A DNA stretch of 64,000 bases from Platanthera guangdongensis (Eukaryota; Streptophyta; Magnoliopsida; Asparagales; Orchidaceae), in assembly GCA_039583875.1 (NCBI GenBank), contig CM077158.1, positions 117,983,900-118,047,899 of the forward strand, written 5' to 3'. The position numbers and the translations under genes are program-made. The notes beneath the pieces were generated by a model, which worked only from the letters and a program-made list of their open reading frames with translations, had not been told where the DNA came from and did no database searches. Positions 1 through 11,297 of the stretch are shown one piece after another; the stretch's first letter is position 1, and every line of letters begins with the position of its first letter.

Positions 1-803
1 CTTTCTCAACAACAATCACTCAACAGAAAAAGAAAAAGAGTTGTAGACATTCTCTGTCTCAAGATTCATACAAGAACACCATCACTAAAAGAGATCAACC
101 ATCTGAAATCTTCAGATCTCTTTTGATTCAAGTGTTCAAGATCATCAACATTCAAGACTCCAGACACCTCACATTTCAGCTGTTGCTGAAATCATCAATT
201 GCTGGAGATCAATTTCTGAAGGCCTATCACCCTACAGCAAAGCTTCATTTCCTGAACATCTCAAGAACTGAGGGGGAGCTTTGACAACATCAATATCCAC
301 ATAGTCTTCTCAGCTGCTTTGAGAAAGAGAAGACTTCCATCACTCTCTCATCCCCAACTCTGTAAAGGATTTTTCAAACTCCCTTCAAAAGTTTGTGTGT
401 GGTTTTTGAACACCTTATCAAAAGCTCATTGGTGGCAAGACACCTGATCAAAAAATCTGGTTTGGTTTTTGAGCACCTTATCAAAAGCTCATTGGTGCCC
501 AGGACACCTGATCAACTCATCCTGCAGTGGATTCCTACCTAGGGTGGTAGAAGAGTGCATGTACCCAATTTTAGGGGAACCACTATAGTTCCTTGTGTCT
601 TCTGGTTGCTTGTCTTTATTTTTTGTTTCTGGCTGTGGCTTGTGATTAGTTTCTTTTGTAGACTGTGATTAGATAGTTTCTGTGATTAGATTTAATATTT
701 GCTTCCCTGTTCACTCAGATTACAACAACTATTGTAAAAAGTTTTTAAGCACCATACTCTATTCACCCCCTCTAGAGTATATCAGATCTAGCTTGCACTT
801 TCA
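1..803 (+). repeat. 5' LTR of A, 3' half only
   Basis: It matches 10495-11297 over its whole length and ends in CTTTCA just before a primer binding site. It carries a roughly 60-bp direct duplication around 405-515, each copy reading 'caccttatcaaaagctcatt' and then a 'gacacctgatca' block. The same duplication is present in the 3' LTR and in the solo LTR further right. The U3 part with the palindrome array is outside the window. Confidence 0.93.
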
Positions 804-805
804 AT

Positions 806-825
806 TGGTATCAAAGCGAGGTTGG
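806..825 (+). other. Primer binding site of A (initiator Met tRNA type)
   Basis: TGGTATCAAAGCGAGGTTGG starts two bases after the LTR. It resembles the complement of the plant initiator Met tRNA 3' end (canonical TGGTATCAGAGC), with one early mismatch (A for G). Confidence 0.85.
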
Positions 826-933
826 TTAAATATACCATCTCTCAGTGGTTGCACAGGCTAACACCTGAACCCAAAGATCCCTAGTTAGATCTGCTTGTTT
901 TGACTTTGTTATTAGATCATTTCTTCACAAATC

Positions 934-2949
934 ATGACCCAAAACAAAGATTATGCTAGCACCAGACCTCCAGTGTGCAATCTATCCAAGTTTGCACTTT
1001 GGAAAGCAAGGATTGGACTATACATGAATTCTATTGACGAGGACATTTTTAATTCTGTTTTGACAGTTTGTCCAAGACCTCCAGAGAACACAAGCAAAAA
1101 TGTTGTTCCACCTCCATCAGGAACAGATGCTGATATCAAGAAGTGGAAAGTAGCAGATGCAAAGGCTATGAATATCTTAGCCCAGACTATGTCTGATGAC
1201 ATTTTCCAAAAGGTGACTGAATGTAATTAAGCAAAGGAAATCTGGGATAAGCTTTCTGAAATAGTCTTAAGATCAGCTGATGAAAGAAAGGACAAGAGAT
1301 CCCACCTCATATCCCAATATGAGAACTTCAAGAAGGGAGAAGCTGAGTCAGTTGGAGATATGTATAATAGACTCAGTCTGATAGTCAATGAACTCAAGAC
1401 TTTGGATAAAGAGATCTCACTGACTGAACTTAATGACAAAATCCTCATGTGCTTCCCAAGCACTTGGGACTCAAGGATCTGGCCAATCGAGGATGTCAGA
1501 AGTCTGAATGAGATTACAACAGAAGCTCTTTTGGGTAAGCTCAAGTCTTATGAGCTGCTCATTAAGAACAGAGAAGAAGAGCAGAAGGCTGTCTCACCAG
1601 CCACAATAAAAGAAAAGACAATAGCTTTCAAAGCAACTGAAGATCAGCCTGAAGGCAAAGTCACAGGCAATGATGAGCTGCTTAGTCTACTGGCTAAAAG
1701 AATCTACAAGATGGCCAGAAAGGACTTCAGAAAGAGATCATACAAAGAGCATGATAAGCCAAGGTATGATAAGTCAAATAATAAAGAAATTGTTTGCTTT
1801 GGTTGCAGGAAACCAGGCCATATTGTGCCTGACTTTCCAGAAAACAAAAACAAGGACATAAGGGACAAGAAAGAAAGAAGAAAAAATAAAGACTTCAAGA
1901 AGAATGGCAATGGAAAACCCTCCTCAAGCAAGAACAAACACACAAGGAAGGGATTTGTTGCTGAATCCTGGAGTGAAACTGAAGAAGAATCAGAAGCTTC
2001 ATCCAGCTCTAGTGATGATGAAGATGATGCTGAATAGAAGGAGTTCTGCATGATGGCAATCAATGCCTCTCAACACAATTCAGATGCAGAAGAGTCAGAG
2101 TCAGACTCAGAGACTCAACTTGAAGAGGACCAGGTAATTAGTTCTTTTGATTTCAATTCTGAGGACTTTAAGTCTGAGTTTAAAGCATTATGTTTAGACT
2201 TACTAAAATCTGAGAAGGAAATCATTTCTCTCAGAAATCAATTATCTGGACATAGTATCTTAAAGTCAGAAAACCTCAAACTCTCTGAGGAGTTTGAGTG
2301 TTGTAGGGAGCAGATAGCTTCACTGAAAGGTGAGCTATCAGAGGCCAAGAAGCTTGAAGAATCCCTTAATGGGAGAAGTATCAAGCTGATGGACATCACA
2401 AGCACAGTGAACTCTAGATTCAATAGTACACTGCGCTTGGGTGCTTCATCCAGCAAACCTATAGTTCTAACAACCCCAATTAAGTTTATTTCTGATAAAG
2501 GGAAGGGAGTTGTAGAGGTAGCTAGGAAAAATTCTGATCTGCCTAAGAAAACCAAGTTCCAACAAAAATCGTCGAACGGAGCTCGACGATCGCCGAACGC
2601 AGATCGACGATCTCAGGCAAAATTGTCGAAATCAGGTCGACGATCTCTAATTCCTGAACTCTACCACAGTTGACCGTCGAACGGAGCTCGACGATCTGAC
2701 CCAAGATCGTCGAACACACCTTAACGACCATCGAACAGAGATCAGAGCTTTGGAAATTCTTTCAAGGGCAAATCAAAATCCAATCCTAGGGGTCCTTCAT
2801 CCCAAAGCTTTAACCCTTATACTGAATGGATAATACCTCCAAGAAGATATCATCCTGAAGGTTATAAGAGTCAACCTGGGATGTCTTTTATTTCTGAATT
2901 TAAAGGTTATCAACCTAGGCCCAAGGTAAACTGGGTCAAAAATAAGTGA
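934..2949 (+). pseudogene. gag: gag of A, with in-frame stops
   Basis: This is the capsid/nucleocapsid precursor of a copia element. One reading frame runs throughout, interrupted by stops near 1228, 2035 and 2671. The ATG at 934 opens a copia gag N-terminus (CNLSKFALWKARIGLYMNSI), followed after the first stop by AKEIWDKLSEIV. A CCHC zinc knuckle (CFGCRKPGHIVPDFP) sits near 1795-1845, but its last Cys is replaced by Phe. A Lys-rich stretch, an acidic Ser/Glu/Asp tail and a coiled-coil-like segment (2150-2400) follow. The frame then runs through a DNA palindrome array translated as SNGARRS-type repeats, and ends at a TGA in VNWVKNK. Pol follows in the +1 frame. SIRE1 gag and pol are, as I recall, in one frame separated by a stop, so the shift here may be decay. 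Confidence 0.85.
2565..2740 (+). repeat. Palindrome array (TCGTCGA/TCGACGA) inside gag
   Basis: There are five to six degenerate inverted pairs: TCGTCGA or CGTCGAACG followed 5-8 bases later by TCGACGA. They are read in the gag frame as SSNGARRS, PNADRRS, SKSGRRS and PSNGARRS. The same motif fills the LTR and the pol-ORF3 spacer of this element. The homologous gag position in K also carries it. Confidence 0.85.
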
Positions 2950-2959
2950 ATTATTTTAT

Positions 2960-5900
2960 GTGCAGGTGAAGACCTATCCAACATCAAACCAACAATGGTA
3001 TTTGGATAGTGGGTGCTCAAAGCACATGACAGGAAACAGGGACAACCTCACATCCTTTAAAGCCAAGCTTGGACCCAAAGTCATATTTGGTGATTCAAAC
3101 GTTGGACAAACTAAAGGATATGGTGCAGTCCAGATTGGGACAGTGACATTCAAGAAGGTAGCTTATGTGGAAGGACTGAAGCACAATTTGATAAGTATCA
3201 GTCATCTATGTGATGAAGGCTACCAGGTGACTTTCAGCAAAGCCTTATGCAAGATCAAGTCAGAGGACAACACAACTGTGTTGCCAGGTAAAAGGAAAGG
3301 TAACATCTATTTAGTAGATTTTCTTTCAACAGATGTAGACATTTGTCTGTTTAATTCTGTTAGTAGACCTAATGTTCTATGGCATAAGAGACTAGGACAT
3401 TTAAACCTTAGAACCATTGCTAGGCTATCCAAGGACAACCTTGTTAGAGGACTACCTTCTGGCCCCTACAAGAAGGAAGGACTCTGCAGGGCTTGTCAAT
3501 TAGGCAAGCAAACTAAAAATAGTTTCAAGTCACTTAATAAGAGTGATTCACCTAGGATCTTGTATCTGTTTCACATGGATCTTTTTGGACCCATTACAGT
3601 ACAAAGCTTAGGAGGGAAATCTTACACCTTAGTAGTTGTAGATGACTTCTCTAGATTCATATGGGTATTCTTTCTGAGGAAGAAGTCTGATAACTTTAAG
3701 TGTTTGACAGAGTTTCTCAAATGTATACAGATTGAGTTCAATACTCACATTACCCTGATCAGAAGTGATCATGGGACAGAGTTTGATTCTCTTCTTATGC
3801 AAGAGTTCTGTCAGAGTGAAGGTATCAGGCATACTTACTCAGCTCCTAGAACTCCTCAACAAAATGGGGTAGCTGAAAGGAAAAATAGAACCCTTATTGA
3901 ATCTACCACTACATTGTTGTCTGATGCTCACCTTCCTCTATCATTTTGGGCAGAGGCAGTGAACACCTCCAACTATGTGCTGAACAGAAGTTTAATACAT
4001 AAACTAAAGTGCAAGACTCCCTATGAATTACTCAAAGGGAAGAAACCTAAAGTAGATTATTTTAGAATTTTTGGTTGTATTTGTTATATACATAATAATG
4101 ACAAGAGATATTTAGCAAAAATTTAAGCTAAAGCTGATGAAGGAGTGTTTCTGGGATACTCCATGATCAGTAAGGCTTATAGGGTATATAATAAATCATC
4201 TCTTAAAATTGAAAAACCTGTTCACATATCATTTGATGATTCTAACATGTCTTTCAAGGAGAAGAACACTTCTACCATAGAACCTTTGCAGGTACATTCT
4301 CTTGATGAAGGTTTGAATAGATTACAGATTTCTCAAAAAGAGGAAAGCAGTGAAGATGAAGAAAGCATTCAACATATTGAAGAGAAACAACTTGAAGAGC
4401 CAGTTGTTGTACCACAAGAGGAAACAACAATAAAGGTTTGTGAACAATCAACACCCCATGTTGATTTAGTAACATCAAGAGACCATCCAATTTCCCAAGT
4501 AATTGGAGACATCTCAGCTGGCGTGCAAACTAGAAATCAGGTCAACCAATACCTGTTGCACACTTACTTCCTATCTCAAATAGAACCTCAATCCATTCAA
4601 GATGCAGAGCAAGATCCACATTGGATCATTGCAATGCAAGAAGAGTTGCATCAATTTGAAAGGAATAAAGTTTGTGAACTAGTGCCAAGGCCTAAGGATC
4701 ACTCCATTGTTGGAACAAAGTGGGTGTTCAGAAACAAATTGGATGATCAAGGAGTAATTGTAAGGAACAAGGCAAGGCTAGTTGCTCAAGGATACTTTTA
4801 AGAATAAGGCATAGATTATGACCAGACTTTTGCACCAGTTGCAAGATTGGAAGCCATCAGAATCTTCTTAGCATATGCAGCACTCAAAGGATTCAAGGTA
4901 TATCAGATGGATGTAAAGAGTGCCTTTCTAAATGGAGACATCAAAGAAGAAGTCTATGTTAGACAACCTCCAGGTTTTATCTCTCCAACCCATCCTGATT
5001 ATGTTTTTAAATTGAACAAAGCATTATATGGTCTCAAGCAAGCTCCTAGAGCATGGTATGAGACCCTAGCATGATTCCTTCTGGAAAATGAATTTATAAG
5101 GGGTAGAGTAGACCAAACTCTTTTCATTAGAACCCATAAGTCCCATACCCTACTAGTACAGATTTATGTAGATGATATTATTTTTGGTTCTACTGATTCA
5201 AATTTGTGCAGAAGGTTTTCCAACCTAATGCATTCTAAATTTGAAATGAGTAGCATGAGTGAGCTATCCTTCTTTCTAGGATTGCAAGTCAAACAACATG
5301 CTGAAGGCATATTCATTTCTCAAACCAAGTATGCAAAAGAATGGGTTAAGAAATTTGGTATGTCTGAAGCATCTTGTATGAAAACACCTATGCCTACTAA
5401 TGCTGTATTGGATGCTGATGAACATGGGAAACCTGTTGATCAGACAACATATAGAGCAATGATTGGCTCTTTACTGTACCTTACAGCTAGTAGACCTGAC
5501 ATAATGTTTGCTACATGCATGTGTGCTAGATTCCAAGTAAGCCCTAGAGAGTCACACCTAACATTAGTAAAAAGGATTCTCAGGTATGTTAAAAGTTGTC
5601 CAAATCTAGGTCTCTGGTATCCAAAAGATTCAGCATTTGAATTAACTAGATTTTCTAATTCTGATTATGCTGCATGCAGAATTGACAGGAAAAGCACCAG
5701 TGGAACTTGTCAGTTTCTTGGTGACAGACTTGTCTCTTGGTTTTGCAAGAAACAAACATCTATGTCAACTTCAACTGCTGAAGCTGAATATATGGCTGCA
5801 GGTAGTTGTTGTTCACAAATATTATGGATTCAAAACCAACTCCTAGACTATGACTACAACTTAGAGAAGTTAAAGATATTTTGTGATAACACCAGTGCTA

Positions 5901-6118
5901 TTTCTATAGCTCAAAATCCAGTCCTCCATAGTAGGACAAAACACATAGAAATTAGGCGTCACTTTTTAAGGGATAATGTTGAGAAAAACAAAATTGAACT
6001 TCAATATATCCCAACTGATTTGCAAAGGGGATATATTTTCACCAAACCCTTGGATGAAAAGAAACACACCTTCTTCCTAAATCAGTTAGGAATGTTAGAT
6101 GGAGGAAGTCTAAAATAA
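2960..6118 (+). pseudogene. pol: pol of A: protease, integrase, RT, RNase H, broken by stops
   Basis: All segments are in one frame, with stops near 4124, 4799, 4808 and 5072. Visible in order: aspartic protease (WYLDSGCSKHMTGN); the integrase zinc-binding domain (WHKRLGHLNLRT ... CRACQLGK); the DDE core (HMDLFGPI, DHGTEF and [12 protein letters not shown]); RT with [23 protein letters not shown] and [11 protein letters not shown]; and RNase H with DRKSTSGTCQFLG, AEAEYMAAGSCC and [14 protein letters not shown]. Comparison with B shows that the stop at 4124 replaces a CAA codon, and that two of the stops near 4800 replace CAA and GAA. The first methionine-like codon is a GTG, so the true start is unclear and may lie upstream in the gag overlap. 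Confidence 0.92.
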
Positions 6119-6204
6119 TATCCAAGATTTTCAAATTTTAAAAATTGACCAAGGCTAGGCAAACATCTTGATTTTTCTACTATCTAGAGTGTATTTCTGG
6201 TCTC

Positions 6205-6488
6205 TGAACTGCGCTCGACGATTTTCCCCCAGATCGTCGAACGGAGATCGACGCTTTCCAAAATCGTCGACCTGAGTTCAGCGCTTCTCAGATAGTGTTC
6301 AACTATCTTTCAGGTCAGTGATCGTCGAACGGCGCTCGACGATTTTGTTATCTGAACTATCGTCGAACGGAGCTCGACGCTCTCCAATATCGTCGAACGG
6401 AGATCGACGATGTTGATGACCTTTCAGGTTCCTTTAGAAGCCCCGATCGTCATTCTGAGCTCAACGATCTTTCCTTTTCTGCGTCGAA
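6205..6488 (+). promoter_or_regulatory. Palindrome array in the pol-ORF3 spacer of A
   Basis: The 485-bp spacer contains about ten TCGTCGA/TCGACGA half-sites in inverted pairs, such as CGTCGAACGGAGATCGACG. They end directly before a TATA-like box. The motif is the same as in the LTR of this element, and the equivalent spacers of B and L have the same organisation. The regulatory role is inferred. Confidence 0.6.
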
Positions 6489-6494
6489 CCCTAA

Positions 6495-6501
6495 TATAAA
6501 A
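6495..6501 (+). promoter_or_regulatory. TATA-like box before ORF3 of A
   Basis: TATAAAA lies in CCCTAATATAAAATTC, directly after the palindrome array and 121 bp before the ORF3 ATG. A pyrimidine-rich leader (TTCTCTCTTTGCGCC and similar) follows, as expected for a plant transcription start. This is inference; no transcript is known to me. Confidence 0.5.
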
Positions 6502-6615
6502 TTCATTTTTCGGCTGTCGTTCTCTCTTTGCGCCTTCGTTCTCTCTGCAAAAATTTTCTTTCCCTCCAAACATCTCTACACTTGGTCATTTGTTTGTTGA
6601 TTTTTGCAGGTAACA

Positions 6616-9542
6616 ATGGCCGTCTCAGTTGCCGTTCTAGCCGTAATGAAGTTTGATGCAGGATTTGATATAGACATGGAGTCTTTCAGCACCAGCGATC
6701 AAATTTTTCAAGACATTCTAGAACTGTTCAAGGAGCAAAAGCTTGTTGCTCTGATGACTACAAGAATCAAACTACCTGCTGATGAGATCAAGGAGTGGGT
6801 CTATACTGCCCACAACCAGGACCAAAATACAGTGGTTTGTTCAATTTCTGGAACCCAGGTCCCTCTGACTTCAACTATTCTGACAGAGGTTTTTGGATTG
6901 AATTCTGGAGAGGATTCTGCTGAGTTGTCAGGAGAAGGATTTTCTGATTTACTTGCTAGAATGGGTCATTCTGATGCAAACCCTAGCAAGCTACTGAAAA
7001 AGAACTTAGTTGTGGAATACAGGTTTTTAGCTGATGTAGTGGGAAAGGTTCTGTTGGCCAAGCATTCAGCACATGAAACTATCTCCAGGTATCAGCTGTG
7101 CTTGATGGGAGCCTTAGTGGACAAGAAGCAGTTAAAATGGGGAGAGATCTTCTTTGATCTGATTAAGAAGAAAATAAATAAGAATTTTGTAAATTATGGA
7201 AGGATTCTAGGGCTGTTTCTCCAAAACAGATGCCCTGCCCTACTTGTCTCTTCTGGGATGCATATCAATGCATCTAAGAGGCTGTCCTTTGCCCTCTTTG
7301 GCAAGTGGGACAGACATATAGTGAAGCCCAGTAGGCCCTCTGCAAGCACCACTTCAGGCACAAGGACTCTTGCAGTCTCTTCTCCTCTAGTCTCTGCCCC
7401 TGCAGAAGACTTACCTGCTATTTCTTCTCCTCCTCCTCCTCCTCCTCTTATCTCCTCTCCACCAGTCACATCCACCATTCAAATTTCATCCATCATCATT
7501 ATTTCCAGCCCATCTCCTACATCCATTCCATCTCCAATCCCAACTCTTCCAATAACAGAAGAAATCTTCCACCCATTACATCACTACCCTCAACCAGACA
7601 TTGACACATCATCCAACATTCCATCTTTCACACTTCTAGATGATTCCTTTATGGATGATTCACCTTCATCCCCTCCTGATCTACCCTCCTCATCCACATC
7701 ATATCAACAACTTCTGCAAGATGTCATTGATCAACCCTACTTCACACCCTCTATCTCCATACCACTGTCTTCCATTTCCACAATCCCCACACCTCAACCT
7801 TCACTTCTACCATCCACCAGCTCTTCACCAACATCACCAGTTGCTCCTCCTTCCTTCTCTACCTCTGCTCCAGTCCCTACTGAGCATGTAGACATTCCAG
7901 CCTTAGCTGACACACTATATGAGCTGATAGCTCCCAGGCTCTCACTTCTGTTGGAGACCTTCTTGGCTCCACTCTTCAAGTCAGTTGCAGACTTATCTGC
8001 CAGGCTCTCCTCCATCTTTCCTCCTCAGGCAATGCCTTCCTTTGGGTGCCTTGATACAGCTCTCTTTGAATCTAGGCAGGGGGAGATGCCTCATGAAGAT
8101 GGATTGCCTGCTGCTGCTATTGATGTTACCTCAGCTCAAGCTCCAGTTTCAACACTACCATAAGTTGCAGTCTTCTTAGTTGACCTCAGGTCCTTATTAT
8201 CAGTTTTTGATTCAGTCTACTTCAGCTGCCTCCCAGTAAGCACTGCAGTCCAGCCATTTGAAGATCTCACCAAGGCCATTGTGCCCTTCTCAAGCTGTGA
8301 TACCAGCTTAATTAGCTCCTATATAACCTCCCTACATACTGCTGAGCCTTCTGTTTCCAGTGATCTTACCGCTGCTACTCCTGCTGACAATAATGTTGCT
8401 GTTTCTGTTGCTGCTGCTGATATTATTGTTATGGCTAAAAATTCTGATGATATACATATGACAGAGGCATATGACTTTGAGCCTGCTGTCATTGATATGT
8501 TGCCCCTGCTGATAATTTTGTGTCTGAAACTATTTTATCTGAATCTGTTGCTACCCCAGCTGCTGCTGTCATTACTGCTGCTATATCTTCTAAGAGTATT
8601 GCCCCTGGAACTTCTGTTTCTGTTGTTACTACTGCTACTGCTACAACTGCTGCCACCACTGCCTCATCTGCTCCAACCCAACTTCAGAAAGATTATCTGA
8701 AAAGAATTGATGCTTTATATGATGAGCAAAGCTCTGAAAGTGATGAATATAGGACTGATTCTGATGATTCATCAGCTACTATAGTAAGGAAGAGAAAAGA
8801 AAGAAGCAAGGCAATGAAAAGAGTTCCACCAGCTAAAGTCAAAGATACCAATGACATACCTTATTATATTCTTCATGACTTCCCCATAACTGAACATTGG
8901 ATGCAATATTCCAAGAATCAACTTAAGGCTATGAAAAAGAAGAGGAAATATGAGAAAGGTTCCTCACAGTTCCATCATCCTCCTCCACCTCCTCCTCCTG
9001 ATGCAGGTTCTCAATCAAGGAGAGGAAATTATAGAGGAAGCCAAAGGGAACTCCAAGTTTACTCCAAAGGCTATTCTAGACAGCATCCATACTCAAGGGA
9101 AGGACAAGCTTCATCTGATACAACCTCAGGCCCTTTTCCCCACAAGCTGAAAGAATTAGTCTCATCCAGAGCTCCTCCAGATAATCCTTCCAACACATAT
9201 GAACCTCCTGTGCCTTTTGAGGATCCAGAAAATAATCCTACTGCATGGACTGCTAGGATGAAAGAATTAGCTGCCTTGGATCAAATTAAGAAAGCCAGAG
9301 AGCAAGGTAAGGACACCTCCAGCATTACTATATTGTCAGAACAAAGAAAGAAGGAACTTGAAAGATATGCCTCCAGCAAATTCTTTGATTCTGAAAGATA
9401 CATGGAGCTGCACCCTGAAGCTGTGGTACCAAGGCCTAAACAACAAACATCTCTAGGTGCAGCTGATGACAGAAGATCAAAGAAAGAAGCTCTGAATCCA
9501 AATAGAGAAATAAAACTTATAAAGAGCAAGGAGAAAGAGTAA
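6616..9542 (+). pseudogene. ORF3 of A (env-like position), broken near 8161 and 8500
   Basis: This is a third ORF of about 975 codons after pol. The ATG at 6616 is chosen because B has the same context (CAATGGC, then AAMKFDTGFD-type residues). Residues 1-245 form a conserved domain also present in B and L: ADEIKEWVYTA, VPLTSTILTEVFGL, FLADVVGKVLLAKHS, NYGRILGLFLQ. It reminds me of the 'putative plant transposon protein' family. A Pro/Ser/Thr-rich linker follows (about 250-435), then a hydrophobic/amphipathic helix. A TAA at 8161 stops the frame; the same frame resumes, and a shift near 8500 leads to the charged C-terminus ending at 9542. I see no signal peptide or membrane segment, so 'envelope' is not supported. 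The function is unknown. Confidence 0.75.
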
Positions 9543-9683
9543 CTCTGTAAGGTGACAATTATTCTATTTTGTGATCTGTCTGAGATATATCTGTGATTCT
9601 GCAATATTGTTGTTTGTTATATTGTTGCTTTGTATGTTGTTTTTAATTTCTCCAATTTCTGTAAATAGTAATCCTAACCCAAA

Positions 9684-9694
9684 TAGGGGGAGAT
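9684..9694 (+). other. Polypurine tract of A
   Basis: ATAGGGGGAGAT directly precedes the TGTTGG start of the 3' LTR. The stretch 9543-9683 between the ORF3 stop and this tract is AT-rich untranslated sequence with no other recognisable feature. Confidence 0.85.
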
Positions 9695-11297
9695 TGTTGG
9701 AACACCCTATTACTAATTTGGGTCAGGATCATTATGTCTTTAGGAAACCTGTTTTTGACCTCATTGTATAGATCTAAAGGTCAATTAGAATTGAGTCTAA
9801 GGGTTAGTAGTTAGGTTTGGAAGCTGCCCTCAAGACCAAGATTTTTCAGTTTGGAGACTAAGTCATTTCGTCGAGCTCAGTACGACGAATCGTCGAACTC
9901 CAATCGACGATCGTTGATCTCACTTCGACGGATCGTCGAACTCCATTCGACGATCGCTGAGCTCAACTTCAACAAATCGTCGAACTCCATTCGACGATCT
10001 TCGAGCTCAGTTCGACGATCTTGACTCCAGTATTGATTCTCTATCTCTGAGCTCAGTTTGACGATAGTTGAGCTCAGATCGATTATCTCTGTTGCTGTCT
10101 AAGTCCAATTCGCTGAGCTCAGTTCAACGATAGTAGAGCTCAGTTCGACGTTTTTCTGAAGAGTTAAATGATTTTCAAGATTCAAATTCAGAACAGTTAA
10201 GGAGTTATTCTCAGCAATTAATTCAGAAGATCTTGTAGCCGTTTTCATTTATTCTGGAGCAAGTTTCAAGGAATTATCAAGGAATGTTTCATTGGACTTT
10301 CCCCCAGAAGACAATTGCAATTAAGGATGTAATTAATGACAGGCTAACGGCTATTCTGGACAGAGGATCATTTCTACTCAGAACAAAAGGAATAAAAGAT
10401 AAGATTTTTGATTTCCTGAAAACAACAAGAAGAAGAGAGTGCACAAGAAGAACAAAAAATATTCTCTGCTACAACTCTTCTCTGGAACAACATCTTTCTC
10501 AACAACAATCACTCAAGAGAAAAAGAAAAAGAGCTGTAGACATTCTCTGTCTCAAGATTCATACAAGAACACCATCACTAAAAGAGATCAACCATCTGAA
10601 ATCTTCAGATCTCTTTTGATTCAAGTGTTCAAGGCCATCAACATTTAAGACTCTAGACACCTCACATTTCAGCTGTTGCTGAAATCATCAATTGCTGGAG
10701 ATCAATTTCTGAAGGCCTATCACCCTACAGCAAAGCTTCATTTTCTGAACATCTCAAGAACTCAGGGGGAGCTTTGATAACATCAATATCCACATAGTCT
10801 TCTCAGCTGCTTTGACAAAGAGAAGACTTCCATCACTCTCTCATCCCCACCTCGGTAAAGGGTTTTTCAAACTCCCTTCAAAAGTTTGTGTGTGGTTTTT
10901 GAGCACCTTATCAAAAGCTCATTGGTGGCAAGACACATGATCAAAAAATCTGATTTGCTTTTTGAGCACCTTATCAAAAGCTCATTGGTGCCCATGACAC
11001 CTGATCAACTCATCCTGCAGTGGATTCCTAGCTAGGGTGGTAGAAGACTGGATGTACCCAAGTTTAGGGGAACCACTATAGTTCCTTGTGTCTTCTGGTT
11101 GCTTGTCTTTATTTTTTGTTTCTAGCTGTGGCTTGTGATTAGTTTCTTTTGTAGACTGTGATTAGATAGTTTCTGTGATTAGATTTAATATTTGCTTCCC
11201 TGTTCACTCAGATTACAATAACTGTTGTAAAAAGTTTTTAAGCACCATACTCTATTCACCCCCCTCTAGAGTATATCAGATCTAGCTTGCACTTTCA
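9695..11297 (+). repeat. 3' LTR of A (1603 bp)
   Basis: It starts TGTTGGAACACC and ends GCACTTTCA. It is bounded by the polypurine tract on the left and, on the right, by pol of element B (CACAACTTAATCAGC). It contains the palindrome array, the roughly 60-bp duplication near 10890-11005, and the terminal CTATTCACCCCCCTCTAGA block. It has a closely related solo copy at 35297-36821. Confidence 0.95.
9868..10150 (+). repeat. Palindrome array in the U3 part of LTR A
   Basis: At least a dozen TCGTCGA / TCGACGA half-sites alternate with GAGCTCAG spacers, giving inverted repeats such as ATCGTCGAACTCC followed by TCGACGATCG. The array occupies bases 170-455 of the LTR. No convincing TATA box is visible after it in this family; CATTTATTCTGG is the closest. 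Confidence 0.85.

Larger units (their letters stand above)
1..11297 (+). mobile_element. Element A: SIRE/Maximus-like Ty1-copia retrotransposon, 5' LTR cut by window edge
   Basis: The order is LTR, primer site, gag, pol (protease, integrase, RT, RNase H), a third ORF, polypurine tract and LTR. Integrase before RT makes it Ty1-copia. The large size, the extra ORF after pol and the LTR end CTATTCACCCCC..TCTAG..TTTCA are typical of the SIRE/Maximus lineage. The visible 803 bp of the 5' LTR align with the last 803 bp of the 3' LTR with roughly 30 differences by eye, so the insertion is not recent. All genes carry stop codons. The base following the 3' LTR lies inside the pol gene of a related element (B), so A was inserted into B. 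Confidence 0.93.

Noticed and set aside
2942..2965. TTATTTTATGTGCAG before pol of A as a splice acceptor or frameshift site
   Set aside because: Gag is decayed here, and the +1 offset can be a simple indel. There is no second intact copy in the window to compare.
7194..7478. Gly-rich minus-strand ORF opposite ORF3 of A
   Set aside because: Antisense of the Pro/Ser-rich linker; no relative in B or L.
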